DNA of 64,000 nt. Source: Anaeromyxobacter dehalogenans 2CP-C. GTDB taxonomy: Bacteria > Myxococcota > Myxococcia > Myxococcales > Anaeromyxobacteraceae. The stretch is taken from positions 930,001 to 994,000 of the forward strand of contig NC_007760.1 in NCBI RefSeq assembly GCF_000013385.1, given 5' to 3'. The translations under genes were made by a program, and so were the position numbers. Positions 53,730 to 62,317 of this stretch are shown here, piece after piece. Below the pieces are notes generated by a model. The model was not told the DNA's origin and did not search any database. It saw only the letters and a list, made by a program, of their open reading frames with translations. Numbering within the stretch: the stretch's first letter is position 1; every line of letters begins with the position of its first letter.

Positions 53730-55039
53730 CCCCGGCGGAGCAGAGCCTCGCGGCCGCGTTCCGCGGCGGCGCCGGCGAGCCGGCCTGGCTGGCCGAGGCG
53801 CGCGCCGGGGCGCTCGCGGCCTTCCGCGCGGCGGGCCTGCCCACCACGCGCCACGAGGACTGGCGCTTCACCAGCCTGGCCGCGCTCTCGACGCTGTCGC
53901 TCGCGCCGGCGCCCGCGGACGGCGAGGGCCCCGCGCGCGCGCTGCTCGCCAGCCGCCCCGCGCCCGAGGGCGCGCGGCTGGTGTTCGAGAACGGGCGCTT
54001 CCGCCGCGAGCTCTCCACCGGCGCGCCGCTCCCGGCCGGCGCGGTGCTGGGGAGCCTCGCCGACGCGCTCCGCCACGCGCCGGAGGCGGTGCGGCCGCAC
54101 CTGGGCCGCCTGGCGCGCGTGGACGGCCTCGCGTTCACCGCGCTGAACGGCGCGCTGCTCGAGGACGGCGCGTTCCTGCTCCTGCCGCCGGGCGCCCGGG
54201 TGGACGCGCCCATCGAGCTCGTGTTCGCGACCGGCGCGGCCGGGCGCGCGGTGGCGGTGCACCCGCGGGTCCTGGTGGTGGCCGGCGAGGGCGCCCGGGC
54301 CACGCTCGCCGAGGTGCACCTCGGCACCGGCGACACCTACCTCGCGAACTCGGTGACGGAGCTGGTGCTGGGCGAGGGCGCCGAGATCGAGCACCTGCGG
54401 CTGCAGGACGAGGGCGCGCGCGCGTTCCACGTGAGCGCGCTGTTCGCCGAGCAGGCGGCCCGCTCGCGCCTCGCCGCGCACGGCCTCGCGCTGGGCGGGC
54501 AGCTCGCGCGGAGCGAGGTGCGGGCGCGGCTCGCCGGCGAGGGCGCGGAGCTGGCGGTGTCGGGGCTCTACATGGCCGACGGCGCGCGCACCACCGACGC
54601 GTTCACCTGGGTGGAGCACGCGGTCCCGCGCTGCACCACCACCGAGACGTACAAGGGCATCCTCGACGGCCGGGCGCGCGGCGTGTTCGCCGGGCGGATC
54701 GTCGTGCAGCCCGGCGCGCAGAAGACCAGCGCCCGGCAGATGAACTCGAACCTGCTCCTCTCCGACGACGCGATCGTGGACACGAAGCCCCAGCTCGAGA
54801 TCTTCGCGGACGACGTGAAGTGCGGCCACGGCGGCACCGTGGGCCAGCTCGACGAGGCGGCGCTGTTCTACCTGCGCTCGCGCGGGGTGGAGGAGGCCGA
54901 GGCGCGCAGCCTGCTCATCTGGGCGTTCGCGGCGGAGATGGTGGACCTGGTGCGGCCGGCCGGCCTGCACGCGCGGGCGCGGGAGCTCGTGGCGGCGCGG
55001 CTGCCGGCGGGGCGGAAGGTGCTGGAGGCGGCGGCATGA
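53726..55039 (+). CDS. sufD: Fe-S cluster assembly scaffold subunit SufD
   Basis: 437 residues. The N-terminal helical region has 'LPTTRHEDWRFTSL', typical of SufD; the beta-helix core ends in the SufB/SufD C-terminal motif 'MNSNLLLSDDAIVDTKPQLE', 'DVKCGHGGTVGQLDE' (with the metal-relevant His) and 'YLRSRGVEEAEARSLLI'. GTG start overlaps the sufC stop, and the next start (sufS) overlaps its own stop, so the three are translated as a unit. Confidence 0.94.
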
Positions 55040-56325
55040 CCACGGCGGAGGCACAGGCGGCCGGCGGGCGGGCGGCGCGGCCGGAGGCGCGCGAGGGCGC
55101 GCGCGGCGCGTTCGACGTCGAGCGGGTGCGGGCCGAGTTCCCCATCCTGGCGCGGCCGGTGCGGGGCAAGCCGCTCGCGTACCTGGACAGCGCCGCGACC
55201 GCGCAGAAGCCGCGGGCGGTGATCGACGCGATGCGCCGGTACTACGAGGAGGACAACGCGAACGTGCACCGCGGCGTGCACCTGCTCTCCGAGCGCGCCA
55301 CGCGCCTCTACGACGGGGCGCGCGTGAAGGTGGCGCGGTTCCTCGGGGCCGCCGATCCGCACGAGGTGGTCTTCGTGCGCGGCACCACCGAGGCGGTGAA
55401 CCTGGTGGCGCAGACGTTCGGGCGCCAGCGGGTGGGGCCCGGGGACGAGATCCTCGTCACCGAGCTCGAGCACCACTCGAACATCGTGCCGTGGCAGCTC
55501 CTCTGCCAGGAGAAGGGCGCCACGCTGCGCGCCGCGCCGGTGACCGACGCCGGCGACCTCGACGTGGAGGCGCTCGACCGGCTGATCGGGCCGCGGACGC
55601 GCCTGGTGGCGGTGGCGCACGTCTCGAACGCGCTCGGCACGGTGAACCCGGTGGCCGAGATCGTGGCGCGCGCGCACGCGAAGGGCGTGCCGGTGCTGGT
55701 GGACGGCGCGCAGGCGGTGCCGCACCTCGCGGTGGACCTGCCCGCGCTCGGCGCCGACTTCTACGCGTTCAGCGGCCACAAGCTGTACGGCCCGACCGGC
55801 ATCGGCGTGCTGTGGGGGCGCAAGGCGCTCCTCGACGAGCTGCCGCCGTGGCAGGGCGGCGGCGACATGATCCTCTCGGTCTCCTTCGAGAAGACCACCT
55901 TCAACGCGGTCCCGCACCGCTTCGAGGCGGGCACGCCGCACATCGCCGGCGCGGTGGGGCTCGCGGCGGCCATCGACTGGCTCTCGGCGGTCGGCCTGGA
56001 GGCCGCCGCGGCGCACGAGGACGCGCTCCTCGGGTACGCCCTCGACGCGCTCCGCGAGGTCCCCGGGCTCCGCCTGATCGGCACGCCGCGGCGGCGGGCC
56101 GGCGTCATCTCGTTCCTCCCCGGCGACGTCCACCCGCACGACGCCGGCACCATCCTCGACCGCCACGGCGTGGCGGTCCGCGCCGGGCACCACTGCGCCC
56201 AGCCGCTCATGCGGCGCATGGGCGTGGCCGCCACCGTGCGCGCCTCGTTCGCGGCGTACAGCACGCGGGCCGACGTGGACGCGCTCGTCCGCGGCCTGCA
56301 CGCGGTCCGGGAGGTGTTCGCGTGA
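55036..56325 (+). CDS. sufS: cysteine desulfurase SufS
   Basis: 429 residues of group II cysteine desulfurase. The PLP Lys is K249 ('AFSGHKLYGPTGIG') and the persulfide Cys is C387 ('VRAGHHCAQPLMRRMG'). The N-terminal ~25 residues are an Ala/Arg/Glu-rich extension absent from most SufS. It takes sulfur from cysteine and passes it to SufU for cluster building. ATG overlaps sufD. Confidence 0.95.
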   Translation: MTTAEAQAAGGRAARPEAREGARGAFDVERVRAEFPILARPVRGKPLAYLDSAATAQKPRAVIDAMRRYYEEDNANVHRGVHLLSERATRLYDGARVKVARFLGAADPHEVVFVRGTTEAVNLVAQTFGRQRVGPGDEILVTELEHHSNIVPWQLLCQEKGATLRAAPVTDAGDLDVEALDRLIGPRTRLVAVAHVSNALGTVNPVAEIVARAHAKGVPVLVDGAQAVPHLAVDLPALGADFYAFSGHKLYGPTGIGVLWGRKALLDELPPWQGGGDMILSVSFEKTTFNAVPHRFEAGTPHIAGAVGLAAAIDWLSAVGLEAAAAHEDALLGYALDALREVPGLRLIGTPRRRAGVISFLPGDVHPHDAGTILDRHGVAVRAGHHCAQPLMRRMGVAATVRASFAAYSTRADVDALVRGLHAVREVFA

Positions 56326-56359
56326 CCGCGCCCCGCCGCCTCGCCCAGGGAGTCGCCTC

Positions 56360-56809
56360 GTGTCGGAGCTGAGCGATCTGTACCAGGAGGTGGTCCTCGA
56401 CCACGGCAAGCGGCCGCGGAACTTCGGCCCGCTGCCCGGCGAGACCCACCACGCCGAGGGGCTGAACCCGCTCTGCGGCGATCACTTCGTGGTCCACGCG
56501 CGGGTGGACGGCGGCCGGCTGGCGGAGGTGCGCTTCGAGGGGAGCGGCTGCGCGATCTCCAAGGCCTCCGCGTCGGTGATGACCGGCGTCGTGAAGGGCA
56601 AGACCGCCGAGGAGGTGGACCGGATCTTCGAGCGCTTCCACCGGCTGGTGACCGAGGGGCCGGCGCAGGACGACGAGGAGGCGCTGGGCAAGCTGGCCGT
56701 GTTCGGCGGGGTGCACGAGTACCCCACGCGCGTGAAGTGCGCGAGCCTGGCCTGGCACGCGCTGCGCCAGGCGCTGCGCGGCGAGGCCGCGCCGGTCAGC
56801 ACCGAGTAG
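56360..56809 (+). CDS. sufU: SufU-type sulfur transfer / Fe-S assembly protein
   Basis: 149 residues. The three conserved Cys of the SufU/IscU fold are C39 ('LNPLCGDHF'), C64 ('GSGCAISKASASVM') and C127 ('RVKCASLAW'), and the ~20-residue insert before the third Cys marks SufU rather than IscU. SufU is a zinc-dependent sulfurtransferase that accepts sulfur from SufS. GTG start, with GGGAG upstream. Present in place of SufE. Confidence 0.93.
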   Translation: MSELSDLYQEVVLDHGKRPRNFGPLPGETHHAEGLNPLCGDHFVVHARVDGGRLAEVRFEGSGCAISKASASVMTGVVKGKTAEEVDRIFERFHRLVTEGPAQDDEEALGKLAVFGGVHEYPTRVKCASLAWHALRQALRGEAAPVSTE

Positions 56810-56853
56810 CGAGCACCACCCGAGGGAGCGCGCCGAGGCACGCAGGAGCGGAC

Positions 56854-57411
56854 ATGGATCGCACACCCACCCATACCCACCGTGACGTCGAGGCCCTGCA
56901 GGTGCCGAGCGGCCACCTGGTGCTGCTGCCCCAGGGCACCTGGCTGGTGGTGCAGCAGTCGCTGGGCGGCCAGTTCACGGCCATGACCGAGATGGGCGGG
57001 CTGGTGCGCATCGCCGGCAAGGACGCCGACGCGCTCGGCGAGGCGTTCGTGGAGGAGGCGCGGCGGTTCGAGCAGGAGCGCAGCGCCGCCGCAGAGGGGC
57101 CGTTCGAGGAGCAGAAGATCTGGGACGCGCTCGGGACGGTCTACGACCCGGAGATCCCCGCCAGCATCGTGGAGCTGGGCCTCGTGTACGCGGTGGCGGC
57201 CGAGCCGGTCGAGGGCGGCCACAAGGTGCGGATCGTCATGACCCTGACCGCGCCCGCCTGCGGCATCGGCCCGGTGCTGGTGGACGACGTCCGCCGCAAG
57301 GTGCTGGGCGTGCCCGGGGTGAAGGACGCCGAGGTGGACCTGGTGTTCGACCCGCCCTGGGATCCGTCGAGGATGAGCGACGCGGCCAAGCTCCAGCTCG
57401 GCTTCATGTAG
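56854..57411 (+). CDS. sufT: SufT, DUF59/MIP18-domain Fe-S assembly protein
   Basis: 185 residues. An N-terminal region (about 15-75, 'VPSGHLVLLPQGTWLVVQQS') typical of SufT is followed by a DUF59 domain (about 88-182) with 'VYDPEIPASIVELGLVY', 'MTLTAPACGIGPVLVDDV' (Cys of the family) and 'VDLVFDPPWDPSRMS'. SufT helps mature Fe-S proteins. CAGGAG precedes the ATG. It closes the suf operon; its stop codon forms part of the shared terminator hairpin. Confidence 0.92.
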   Translation: MDRTPTHTHRDVEALQVPSGHLVLLPQGTWLVVQQSLGGQFTAMTEMGGLVRIAGKDADALGEAFVEEARRFEQERSAAAEGPFEEQKIWDALGTVYDPEIPASIVELGLVYAVAAEPVEGGHKVRIVMTLTAPACGIGPVLVDDVRRKVLGVPGVKDAEVDLVFDPPWDPSRMSDAAKLQLGFM

Positions 57412-57432
57412 CCGCGGGCCGCCCCGCGGCTA
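57409..57432. terminator. bidirectional terminator hairpin made from both stop codons
   Basis: TAGCCGCGGG-CCGC-CCCGCGGCTA: perfect 10-bp stem. The TAG of sufT is its first three bases, and the TAG of the FHA gene, on the other strand, is its last three. No U-tract. Confidence 0.7.
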
Positions 57433-57798
57433 CGCGTCCACCGCGTACTTCAGCACGGTCGAGGCGACGCGGATCACGTCGCCGTGCCGGAGCGTCTGCT
57501 CCTTCACCTGCTTCGAGTTCAGGAACGTGCCGTTGGTGGAGTCGAGGTCCACGAGCACGTGCGCGCCGCCCGAGACGAAGATCCGGGCGTGCCGCCGCGA
57601 GGCCTGGTCGGACCCGATCACCACCGTGTTGCCCTCCTCGCGGCCGAAGGTGACGTCCTCGTCGCCGAGCGGGTAGCGCCTCCCCTGCTCGCCGGCGTCG
57701 GCGGAGTGGACCACGACGAGCGCGGCCCGGACGGTCTCGGCGCGGCCGCCCTGCTGCGGGGCGCCGCTCGCGCGGGTTTCGTCGAAGCTCATGCCCAT
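57430..57798 (-). CDS. FHA-domain protein
   Basis: 122 residues, essentially one forkhead-associated domain with short flanks. Phospho-threonine-binding landmarks are 'FGREEGNTVVI', 'SRRHARIFV' and 'LDSTNGTFLN'. It probably recognises a phosphorylated partner; no Ser/Thr kinase is in the window. A second ATG two codons in (57792) is equally possible. Neither has a ribosome site, and a TAACC-containing box lies just upstream. Convergent with sufT. Confidence 0.88.
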   Translation of the reverse strand: MGMSFDETRASGAPQQGGRAETVRAALVVVHSADAGEQGRRYPLGDEDVTFGREEGNTVVIGSDQASRRHARIFVSGGAHVLVDLDSTNGTFLNSKQVKEQTLRHGDVIRVASTVLKYAVDA

Positions 57799-57878
57799 GC
57801 GGTTAGCACGAGCCAGGGCGCGCGGTGAAGGGGCTGCCCGGGGGCACCGTCGCACCTCGGCCGGGCCGGCCGGGCGCG

Positions 57879-58319
57879 TCACCCCTCCCCGCGCGCACGG
57901 ACCGTCATCACGGGCACGGGCGAGAGGCGCAGCACGCGCTCGGCCACGCTGCCCAGGAGCGCGTGGGCCACGCCGCGCCGGCCCTGCGTGCCCATCACCA
58001 CCAGGTCGGCGCGCGCCTCCGGCACGGTGGCGAGGATCTCCTGCCACGGCGTGCCCAGCTTCAGCACGCCCTTCACCCCCGGGCACTCGCGCTCGACGTC
58101 GCGCAGCGCCGCGTCGAGCCGCGCCTGCGCGTCCGCGACGAGCGGCGTGGCGAGGTCGTACGGGATCGGCCCCTCGTCGCGGTACCCGGGGATCTCGCAG
58201 ACGTGCACCACCGTGAGCGCCGCCCCCGCCTCGCGCGCGAGCGCGGCGGCGAGCGCGAGCGCGCGGCGGGACGCCTCGCTGAAGTCGGTCGCGGCCAGGA
58301 TGCGCGCGAAGGTCGCCAT
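57879..58319 (-). CDS. universal stress protein (UspA family)
   Basis: 146 residues. 'RILAATDFSEASRRAL' at the N-terminus and the ATP-binding loop 'GTQGRRGVAHALLGSVAERV' followed by 'SPVPVMTV' mark a nucleotide-binding Usp domain. Members respond to growth arrest, oxygen or redox stress. GGAG before the ATG. Divergent from the DUF4142 gene, with a nested palindrome in between. Confidence 0.93.
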   Translation of the reverse strand: MATFARILAATDFSEASRRALALAAALAREAGAALTVVHVCEIPGYRDEGPIPYDLATPLVADAQARLDAALRDVERECPGVKGVLKLGTPWQEILATVPEARADLVVMGTQGRRGVAHALLGSVAERVLRLSPVPVMTVRARGEG

Positions 58320-58343
58320 GCGCTCCGTCCTGCCGAGCAGACC

Positions 58344-58377
58344 ACCGGTACCTCGCCGGGACGATCGTCCCACCGGT
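58344..58377. promoter_or_regulatory. nested palindrome between the Usp and DUF4142 genes
   Basis: ACCGGT-N8-GGGACGATCGTCCC-ACCGGT: a perfect 14-base palindrome (58358-58371) inside two copies of ACCGGT. It lies 25 bases upstream of the Usp start and about 170 bases upstream of the divergent gene, a place suited to a shared operator. Confidence 0.45.
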
Positions 58378-58548
58378 GCGGAGCCCCGGCAATGGCGAAG
58401 CGGCGCGGGCACGCGGGGCGCGGCAAACGATCGCGGCACGGGCCCCGGGGCCGCTGCCCGGAGGGAGGACGCTCGGGTGGAGCGTGCGGATCGCTCGGCC
58501 CCTCTCCACCTTGTGCGCCGACGCATGGAAACCAAGGGAGAGCGATCG

Positions 58549-59457
58549 ATGATGCGATGGAATCGTTGGGGTATGGCCGCGGGCCTCGCGGCGGCGCTCG
58601 CGTTCGCCGGCCAGGCGATGGCGCAGGGCGCGGGCGGATCGGGCGGGAACACGGGGAGCGGCCAGCCGGCCGGCTCCGGCAGCACGGGCGCCGCCAGCGG
58701 GAGCAGCGGGAGCATGGGCTCCGGCAGCACCGGCGGCAGCATGGGGTCGGACAGCGGCAGCGCGGGCAGCACCACGCGCGGCAGCGACACCGGCAGCGCC
58801 GCGACCGGCAGCACCGCGACCGGTAGCACCGGCAGCGCCGGCTCGAGCGCCTCGGCGGCGGGCTCGGCGAAGGTCTCGAAGGATCTGGACGAGGGGCTGC
58901 AGAAGCTCCACGCGGCCAACCTGTCCGAGGTCCAGATGGGCGAGATGGGCGTGCAGCACGCCCAGAACGAGCAGGTGAAGCAGTTCGCGCAGCGCATGGT
59001 GGACGACCACCGCAAGGCCGACGAGCAGCTCACCCAGACGTCGCAGCAGATGGGGATCGACCTGAACGGCAGCGCGTTCCAGAAGGAGCAGACCAAGGCG
59101 CAGAAGCGCATGGACAAGCTGACCGCGAAGACCGGGGCCGCGTTCGACAAGGCCTACATGGCCGACATGGTCGAGGACCACCGGAAGGACACCCGCGAGG
59201 TCGGCGCGCTCGCGAAGAAGGCGCGGCAGGGCCAGCACCAGGAGCTCGCCTCGTTCCTCGAGCAGACGCACAGCACGCTGCAGGGGCACCTCAAGGAAGC
59301 GCAGCAGACCCAGAAGGCGCTGAGCGGCTCGACCCGCCAGGCGCGGAAGCCGCGCGGGACCTCGGGCGCCGGCTCGACCGGCACCGGCTCCTCGGGCTCG
59401 ATGGGCGGGAGCTCGGGCTCGCCCGACACCGGCACTGGCGGCGGCGGCGGGCACTGA
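58549..59457 (+). CDS. DUF4142 (ferritin-like) exported protein with Gly/Ser-rich region
   Basis: 302 residues. A signal peptide (about 1-29, 'GLAAALAFAGQAMA') is followed by a low-complexity Gly/Ser/Thr-rich stretch (about 31-115, repeats like GSGSTG), a four-helix DUF4142 domain (about 118-255, 'LQKLHAANLSEVQMGEMGVQ', 'FAQRMVDDHRKADEQL', 'YMADMVEDHRKDTREV') and a second Gly/Ser-rich tail. DUF4142 proteins are ferritin-like in fold and often linked to stress, but lack a proven activity. ATG 58549 is eight bases after AAGGGAG. Divergent from the stress protein gene. Confidence 0.85.
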   Translation: MMRWNRWGMAAGLAAALAFAGQAMAQGAGGSGGNTGSGQPAGSGSTGAASGSSGSMGSGSTGGSMGSDSGSAGSTTRGSDTGSAATGSTATGSTGSAGSSASAAGSAKVSKDLDEGLQKLHAANLSEVQMGEMGVQHAQNEQVKQFAQRMVDDHRKADEQLTQTSQQMGIDLNGSAFQKEQTKAQKRMDKLTAKTGAAFDKAYMADMVEDHRKDTREVGALAKKARQGQHQELASFLEQTHSTLQGHLKEAQQTQKALSGSTRQARKPRGTSGAGSTGTGSSGSMGGSSGSPDTGTGGGGGH

Positions 59458-59478
59458 CGTCCGCCGGGGGGATGCGAG

Positions 59479-59506
59479 CGGGCCGGGGGCACGTGCTCCC
59501 GGCCCG
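59479..59506. terminator. convergent hairpin after the DUF4142 gene
   Basis: GGGCCGGGGGCAC/GTGCTCCCGGCCC with one G-T pair (plus a closing C-G), no loop bases; the stem will open at its centre to form a small loop. No T-run. It sits between two convergent genes. Confidence 0.6.
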
Positions 59507-59514
59507 TCGCGATC

Positions 59515-61416
59515 TCACCCGCGCACGAGCCGCCGGGGCACGCGCACGTCGAACGTCGAGGTGCCGCGCCGCACCTTGAGCAGCACCGAGGTGCCCTCCG
59601 GTCCGCGGATCGCGTCGATCGCGCCGGCCATGCCCAGCTCGGTCACCTGGCGCCCGTCCACCTCCAGCACCACGTCGCCGCGCCCCAGCCCCACCTCGGC
59701 CGCGCCTCCGCCGGCGATGACCTGCGCCACCGCGAGCCCGTCGCCCGAGGGCGCCAGCACCGCGCCGATGCCGGCCAGGTCCACGCGCGGCTCCTCGCCC
59801 TCGGCGGTGGGCCGGAGCCGCACCTCGACCGGCCCGGTGGTGCCGCCCGGCTCGACCTGCACGCCGCCCAGCACGCGCGCGTGGTGGCCGGCCGCGGCGA
59901 CGAAGATCGAGGAGCGCGCCGGCAGGCCGCCGAGCGCGAACGTCCCGTCCGCCGCGCTCACCGCCTCGGAGAGCACCGGGAACGTGGACGCCGCGGCGCT
60001 GGGCAGCGCGCCCTCCACCGACAGGCGGGCGCCGGCGATGGGCGCGCCGCTGGCGTCGTCGCGCACCACGCCGGTGAGCCGGCCGCCGGACTCCAGCGCC
60101 GCGTCCACCACCGCCACGCCGCCGTCGCCCGGGATCTCGACCGCGCGCTCGCCGGACGGCGCGTAGCCGGGCGCGGTGATCACCACCGTGGCCGGGCCGG
60201 GGGCGAGGTCGTCGAGCGCGTAGCAGCCCGACGGGTCGATGACCGAGCGCGTGCGCTGCGGCACCAGCCGCAGCGGGCCGCGGCGCTCCAGCACGAGCAC
60301 GGTGAACGGCGCCACCGGCGAGCCCGCCGCCGCGGACCGGACGCAGCCGCGCAGGCGCCCGCCGGCGGCCAGCTCGAGCAGGAGGTCCTTCGCGCCGGGC
60401 GCCACCCGGCGCAGCGCGGCGGGGGCGCGGCCCTCGGCCCGGGCCCGCACGCGGTAGGCCCCGGGGTCGAGCGGCGGCAGCTCGAAGCGGCCGTCGGCCC
60501 CGGTGACGGCCTGGGCGGTGGGCGCGTCGTCCAGGCCGAGCACGCGCTCCGGCGACGCGGTCACGAGCGCGCCGGCGACCGGGCCGCCGCCCTTCGCGAC
60601 CACGCGCCCGGACACCGGGGCGCGCTCGCCCAGCGGCCGGTGCGCCGGGCCCAGCTCCACGGTGACGCGGCCGTTGACGCGCTCCAGCGGCCCGATCTCG
60701 GCGCGCCCGGGGAGATACCCGTCCTTGCGCACCTCCAGCACCGCGCCCTCCGGCGCCGCGAACCGGAACACGCCGCGCGCGTCGCTGGTGAAGCGGTCGG
60801 CGATCGGCACCAGCGCGGCCTCCTCCGCCGCGCCGAGCAGCCGGACGCTCGCGCCCGCCACCGGCGCGCCGTCCCGGTCCACGACGTGTCCCTCGAGCTC
60901 CGCCGCCGGGGCGAGGTGGATCTCGATGCCGCGCACGTGGCGGCCCGCCACGGCGTCGAGCTGGACGGGGCTGTGCCCCCACTCCGGCGCGAACGGCAGG
61001 AAGCCGGGCGCGGTGACCGCCGCGAGGAACCAGCGGCCCGTCTCCGGCGGCTCGAAGCGGAACGCGCCGCCGGGCCCGGCCCGGACCGAGGCGGCCGCGC
61101 CCGCGCGCGAGAAGGTCAGCTCCGCGCCCGGCACGCCGGCGCCGGTGCCCGCCGCGACCACCGTCCCCTCGAAGCTGGCCGGCCCGGCGTCGGGCGGGGC
61201 CGGCGGCGCCGGGGGCACGCGGATGGGCAGGGCGGCCGGCGGCGGGGCCTCGGGCGGCCGCGGCGCGGCGGCGGCCGGGGCCCCGGGCGCGGGCGCGGGC
61301 GCGGCTCCGGCGTCGCCCGCTTCCGGCGCGCCACGCCGCAGCAGCGCGGCGGCGAGCAGCAGGGCGAGGAGGACCAGCCCGAGGGCGAGGAACGCGGTGC
61401 GGCGGGGGCTCTGCAT
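59515..61416 (-). CDS. membrane-anchored protein with carboxypeptidase-regulatory-like repeats and a C-terminal PDZ domain
   Basis: 633 residues. One N-terminal helix (about 8-26, 'FLALGLVLLALLLAAALL') then a Pro/Ala-rich linker to about 70. Several carboxypeptidase-regulatory-like beta modules follow, recognisable by 'GTVVAAGTGAGVPGAELTFS', 'GHVVDRDGAPVAGASVRLL', 'GRVVAKGGGPVAGALVTAS' and 'GVVRDDASGAPIAGARLSV'. A PDZ domain ends the protein (about 545-633, 'AEVGLGRGDVVLEVDGRQV'). Such proteins sit in the periplasm or surface; the function is unknown. A TATACA box eight bases before the ATG, inside a GCGGT/ACCGC repeat, suggests a leaderless transcript. Divergent from the TonB-like gene. Confidence 0.85.
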   Translation of the reverse strand: MQSPRRTAFLALGLVLLALLLAAALLRRGAPEAGDAGAAPAPAPGAPAAAAPRPPEAPPPAALPIRVPPAPPAPPDAGPASFEGTVVAAGTGAGVPGAELTFSRAGAAASVRAGPGGAFRFEPPETGRWFLAAVTAPGFLPFAPEWGHSPVQLDAVAGRHVRGIEIHLAPAAELEGHVVDRDGAPVAGASVRLLGAAEEAALVPIADRFTSDARGVFRFAAPEGAVLEVRKDGYLPGRAEIGPLERVNGRVTVELGPAHRPLGERAPVSGRVVAKGGGPVAGALVTASPERVLGLDDAPTAQAVTGADGRFELPPLDPGAYRVRARAEGRAPAALRRVAPGAKDLLLELAAGGRLRGCVRSAAAGSPVAPFTVLVLERRGPLRLVPQRTRSVIDPSGCYALDDLAPGPATVVITAPGYAPSGERAVEIPGDGGVAVVDAALESGGRLTGVVRDDASGAPIAGARLSVEGALPSAAASTFPVLSEAVSAADGTFALGGLPARSSIFVAAAGHHARVLGGVQVEPGGTTGPVEVRLRPTAEGEEPRVDLAGIGAVLAPSGDGLAVAQVIAGGGAAEVGLGRGDVVLEVDGRQVTELGMAGAIDAIRGPEGTSVLLKVRRGTSTFDVRVPRRLVRG

Positions 61417-61418
61417 GC

Positions 61419-61434
61419 GCGGTCTGTATACCGC
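61419..61434. promoter_or_regulatory. candidate -10 box and inverted repeat of the PDZ-protein gene
   Basis: GCGGT-CTGTAT-ACCGC; on the minus strand the centre reads ATACAG, so the -10-like TATACA (61425-61430) is embedded in an inverted repeat. Confidence 0.4.
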
Positions 61435-61564
61435 GACCTGACCTCCGGGGCAGGTGGCACGCCGGGTACGTGCGTGCTAACACGGCTGCTTCACTGGTCG
61501 TCACGGCGACGGCGCTGGAGCCTGCCCTGGCTGCGGCGCGTCGCCGCCGGGCGGGAGGGCGCGG

Positions 61565-62290
61565 GTGGCGGACGGCGGGAGGGCGCGAGGAGGCTGGGGG
61601 CTTGCGTCGCTCGCCGCCCACGCCGCGCTCGTGGCCGCGCTGGCCTGGCGTCCGTCGCGCCCGCGGCCCCCGCCGGCGCCGGTGATGGTGCTCCTGCCCG
61701 GCGCGCCCGCGCTCCGCGCGCCACGCCAGCCCGTGCCCGCACGCCCTCCGCCGAGGCAGGCGGCGGCGCCGCGTGCGCGCTCCGGCGGGGGCCACCGCGG
61801 CGTACCGGTGCCGCGCGTGCTGCCGGAGGCGCTCCCCGCGGCCGGGCTCGAGCCGGTGACGCTGGAGGCGGAGGAGGTGCTCACGCTGGGCGAGGGGCAG
61901 GCGTTCACCGGCGACGGCGTCGGCGACGGTCCGTTCGTCCCCGGCGACGGGTTCGGCCCGGGCGGCGGCGGCGCGGGCGGGGAGGCCGGGGACGGGGGCG
62001 AGGAGGGCCCGCCCTGGCTCCGGTCGGCGGTGCTGCGCCAGCTCCAGGCGCAGATCGACCGCGACCCGTACCCCGCCGCCGCGGAGCTGATGGGCTGGTC
62101 CGGGACGGTGCGCGTCGGCTTCACCATCCTCACCGACGGGAGCGTGGCCGACGTCCGCGTCCTCGCGTCGAGCGGCCATGGCGTGCTCGACCGCGCCGCG
62201 CTCGCCGCCGTGCGCAAGGCCGCCCCGTATCCCCGCCCGCCGGTGGACCAGCCGGTGGTCGTCCCGGTGGTCTGGTACCTGCCCCCGTGA
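61565..62290 (+). CDS. TonB family protein
   Basis: 241 residues. One N-terminal helix (about 11-27, 'GLASLAAHAALVAALAW'), a Pro/Arg/Ala-rich stretch, a Gly/Asp/Glu-rich region (about 112-150) and a TonB C-terminal domain (about 152-241: 'YPAAAELMGWSGTVRVGFTI', 'DGSVADVRVLASSGHGVLDRAA', 'VRKAAPYPRPP'). It would carry energy from the inner membrane to an outer-membrane transporter; no ExbB/ExbD or receptor is adjacent. GTG start behind GGGAGGGC. Divergent from the PDZ protein; convergent with the permease. Confidence 0.88.
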   Translation: MADGGRARGGWGLASLAAHAALVAALAWRPSRPRPPPAPVMVLLPGAPALRAPRQPVPARPPPRQAAAPRARSGGGHRGVPVPRVLPEALPAAGLEPVTLEAEEVLTLGEGQAFTGDGVGDGPFVPGDGFGPGGGGAGGEAGDGGEEGPPWLRSAVLRQLQAQIDRDPYPAAAELMGWSGTVRVGFTILTDGSVADVRVLASSGHGVLDRAALAAVRKAAPYPRPPVDQPVVVPVVWYLPP

Positions 62291-62317
62291 GCCGGCCGCC
62301 GTGGCGCGGCGGGCGCG

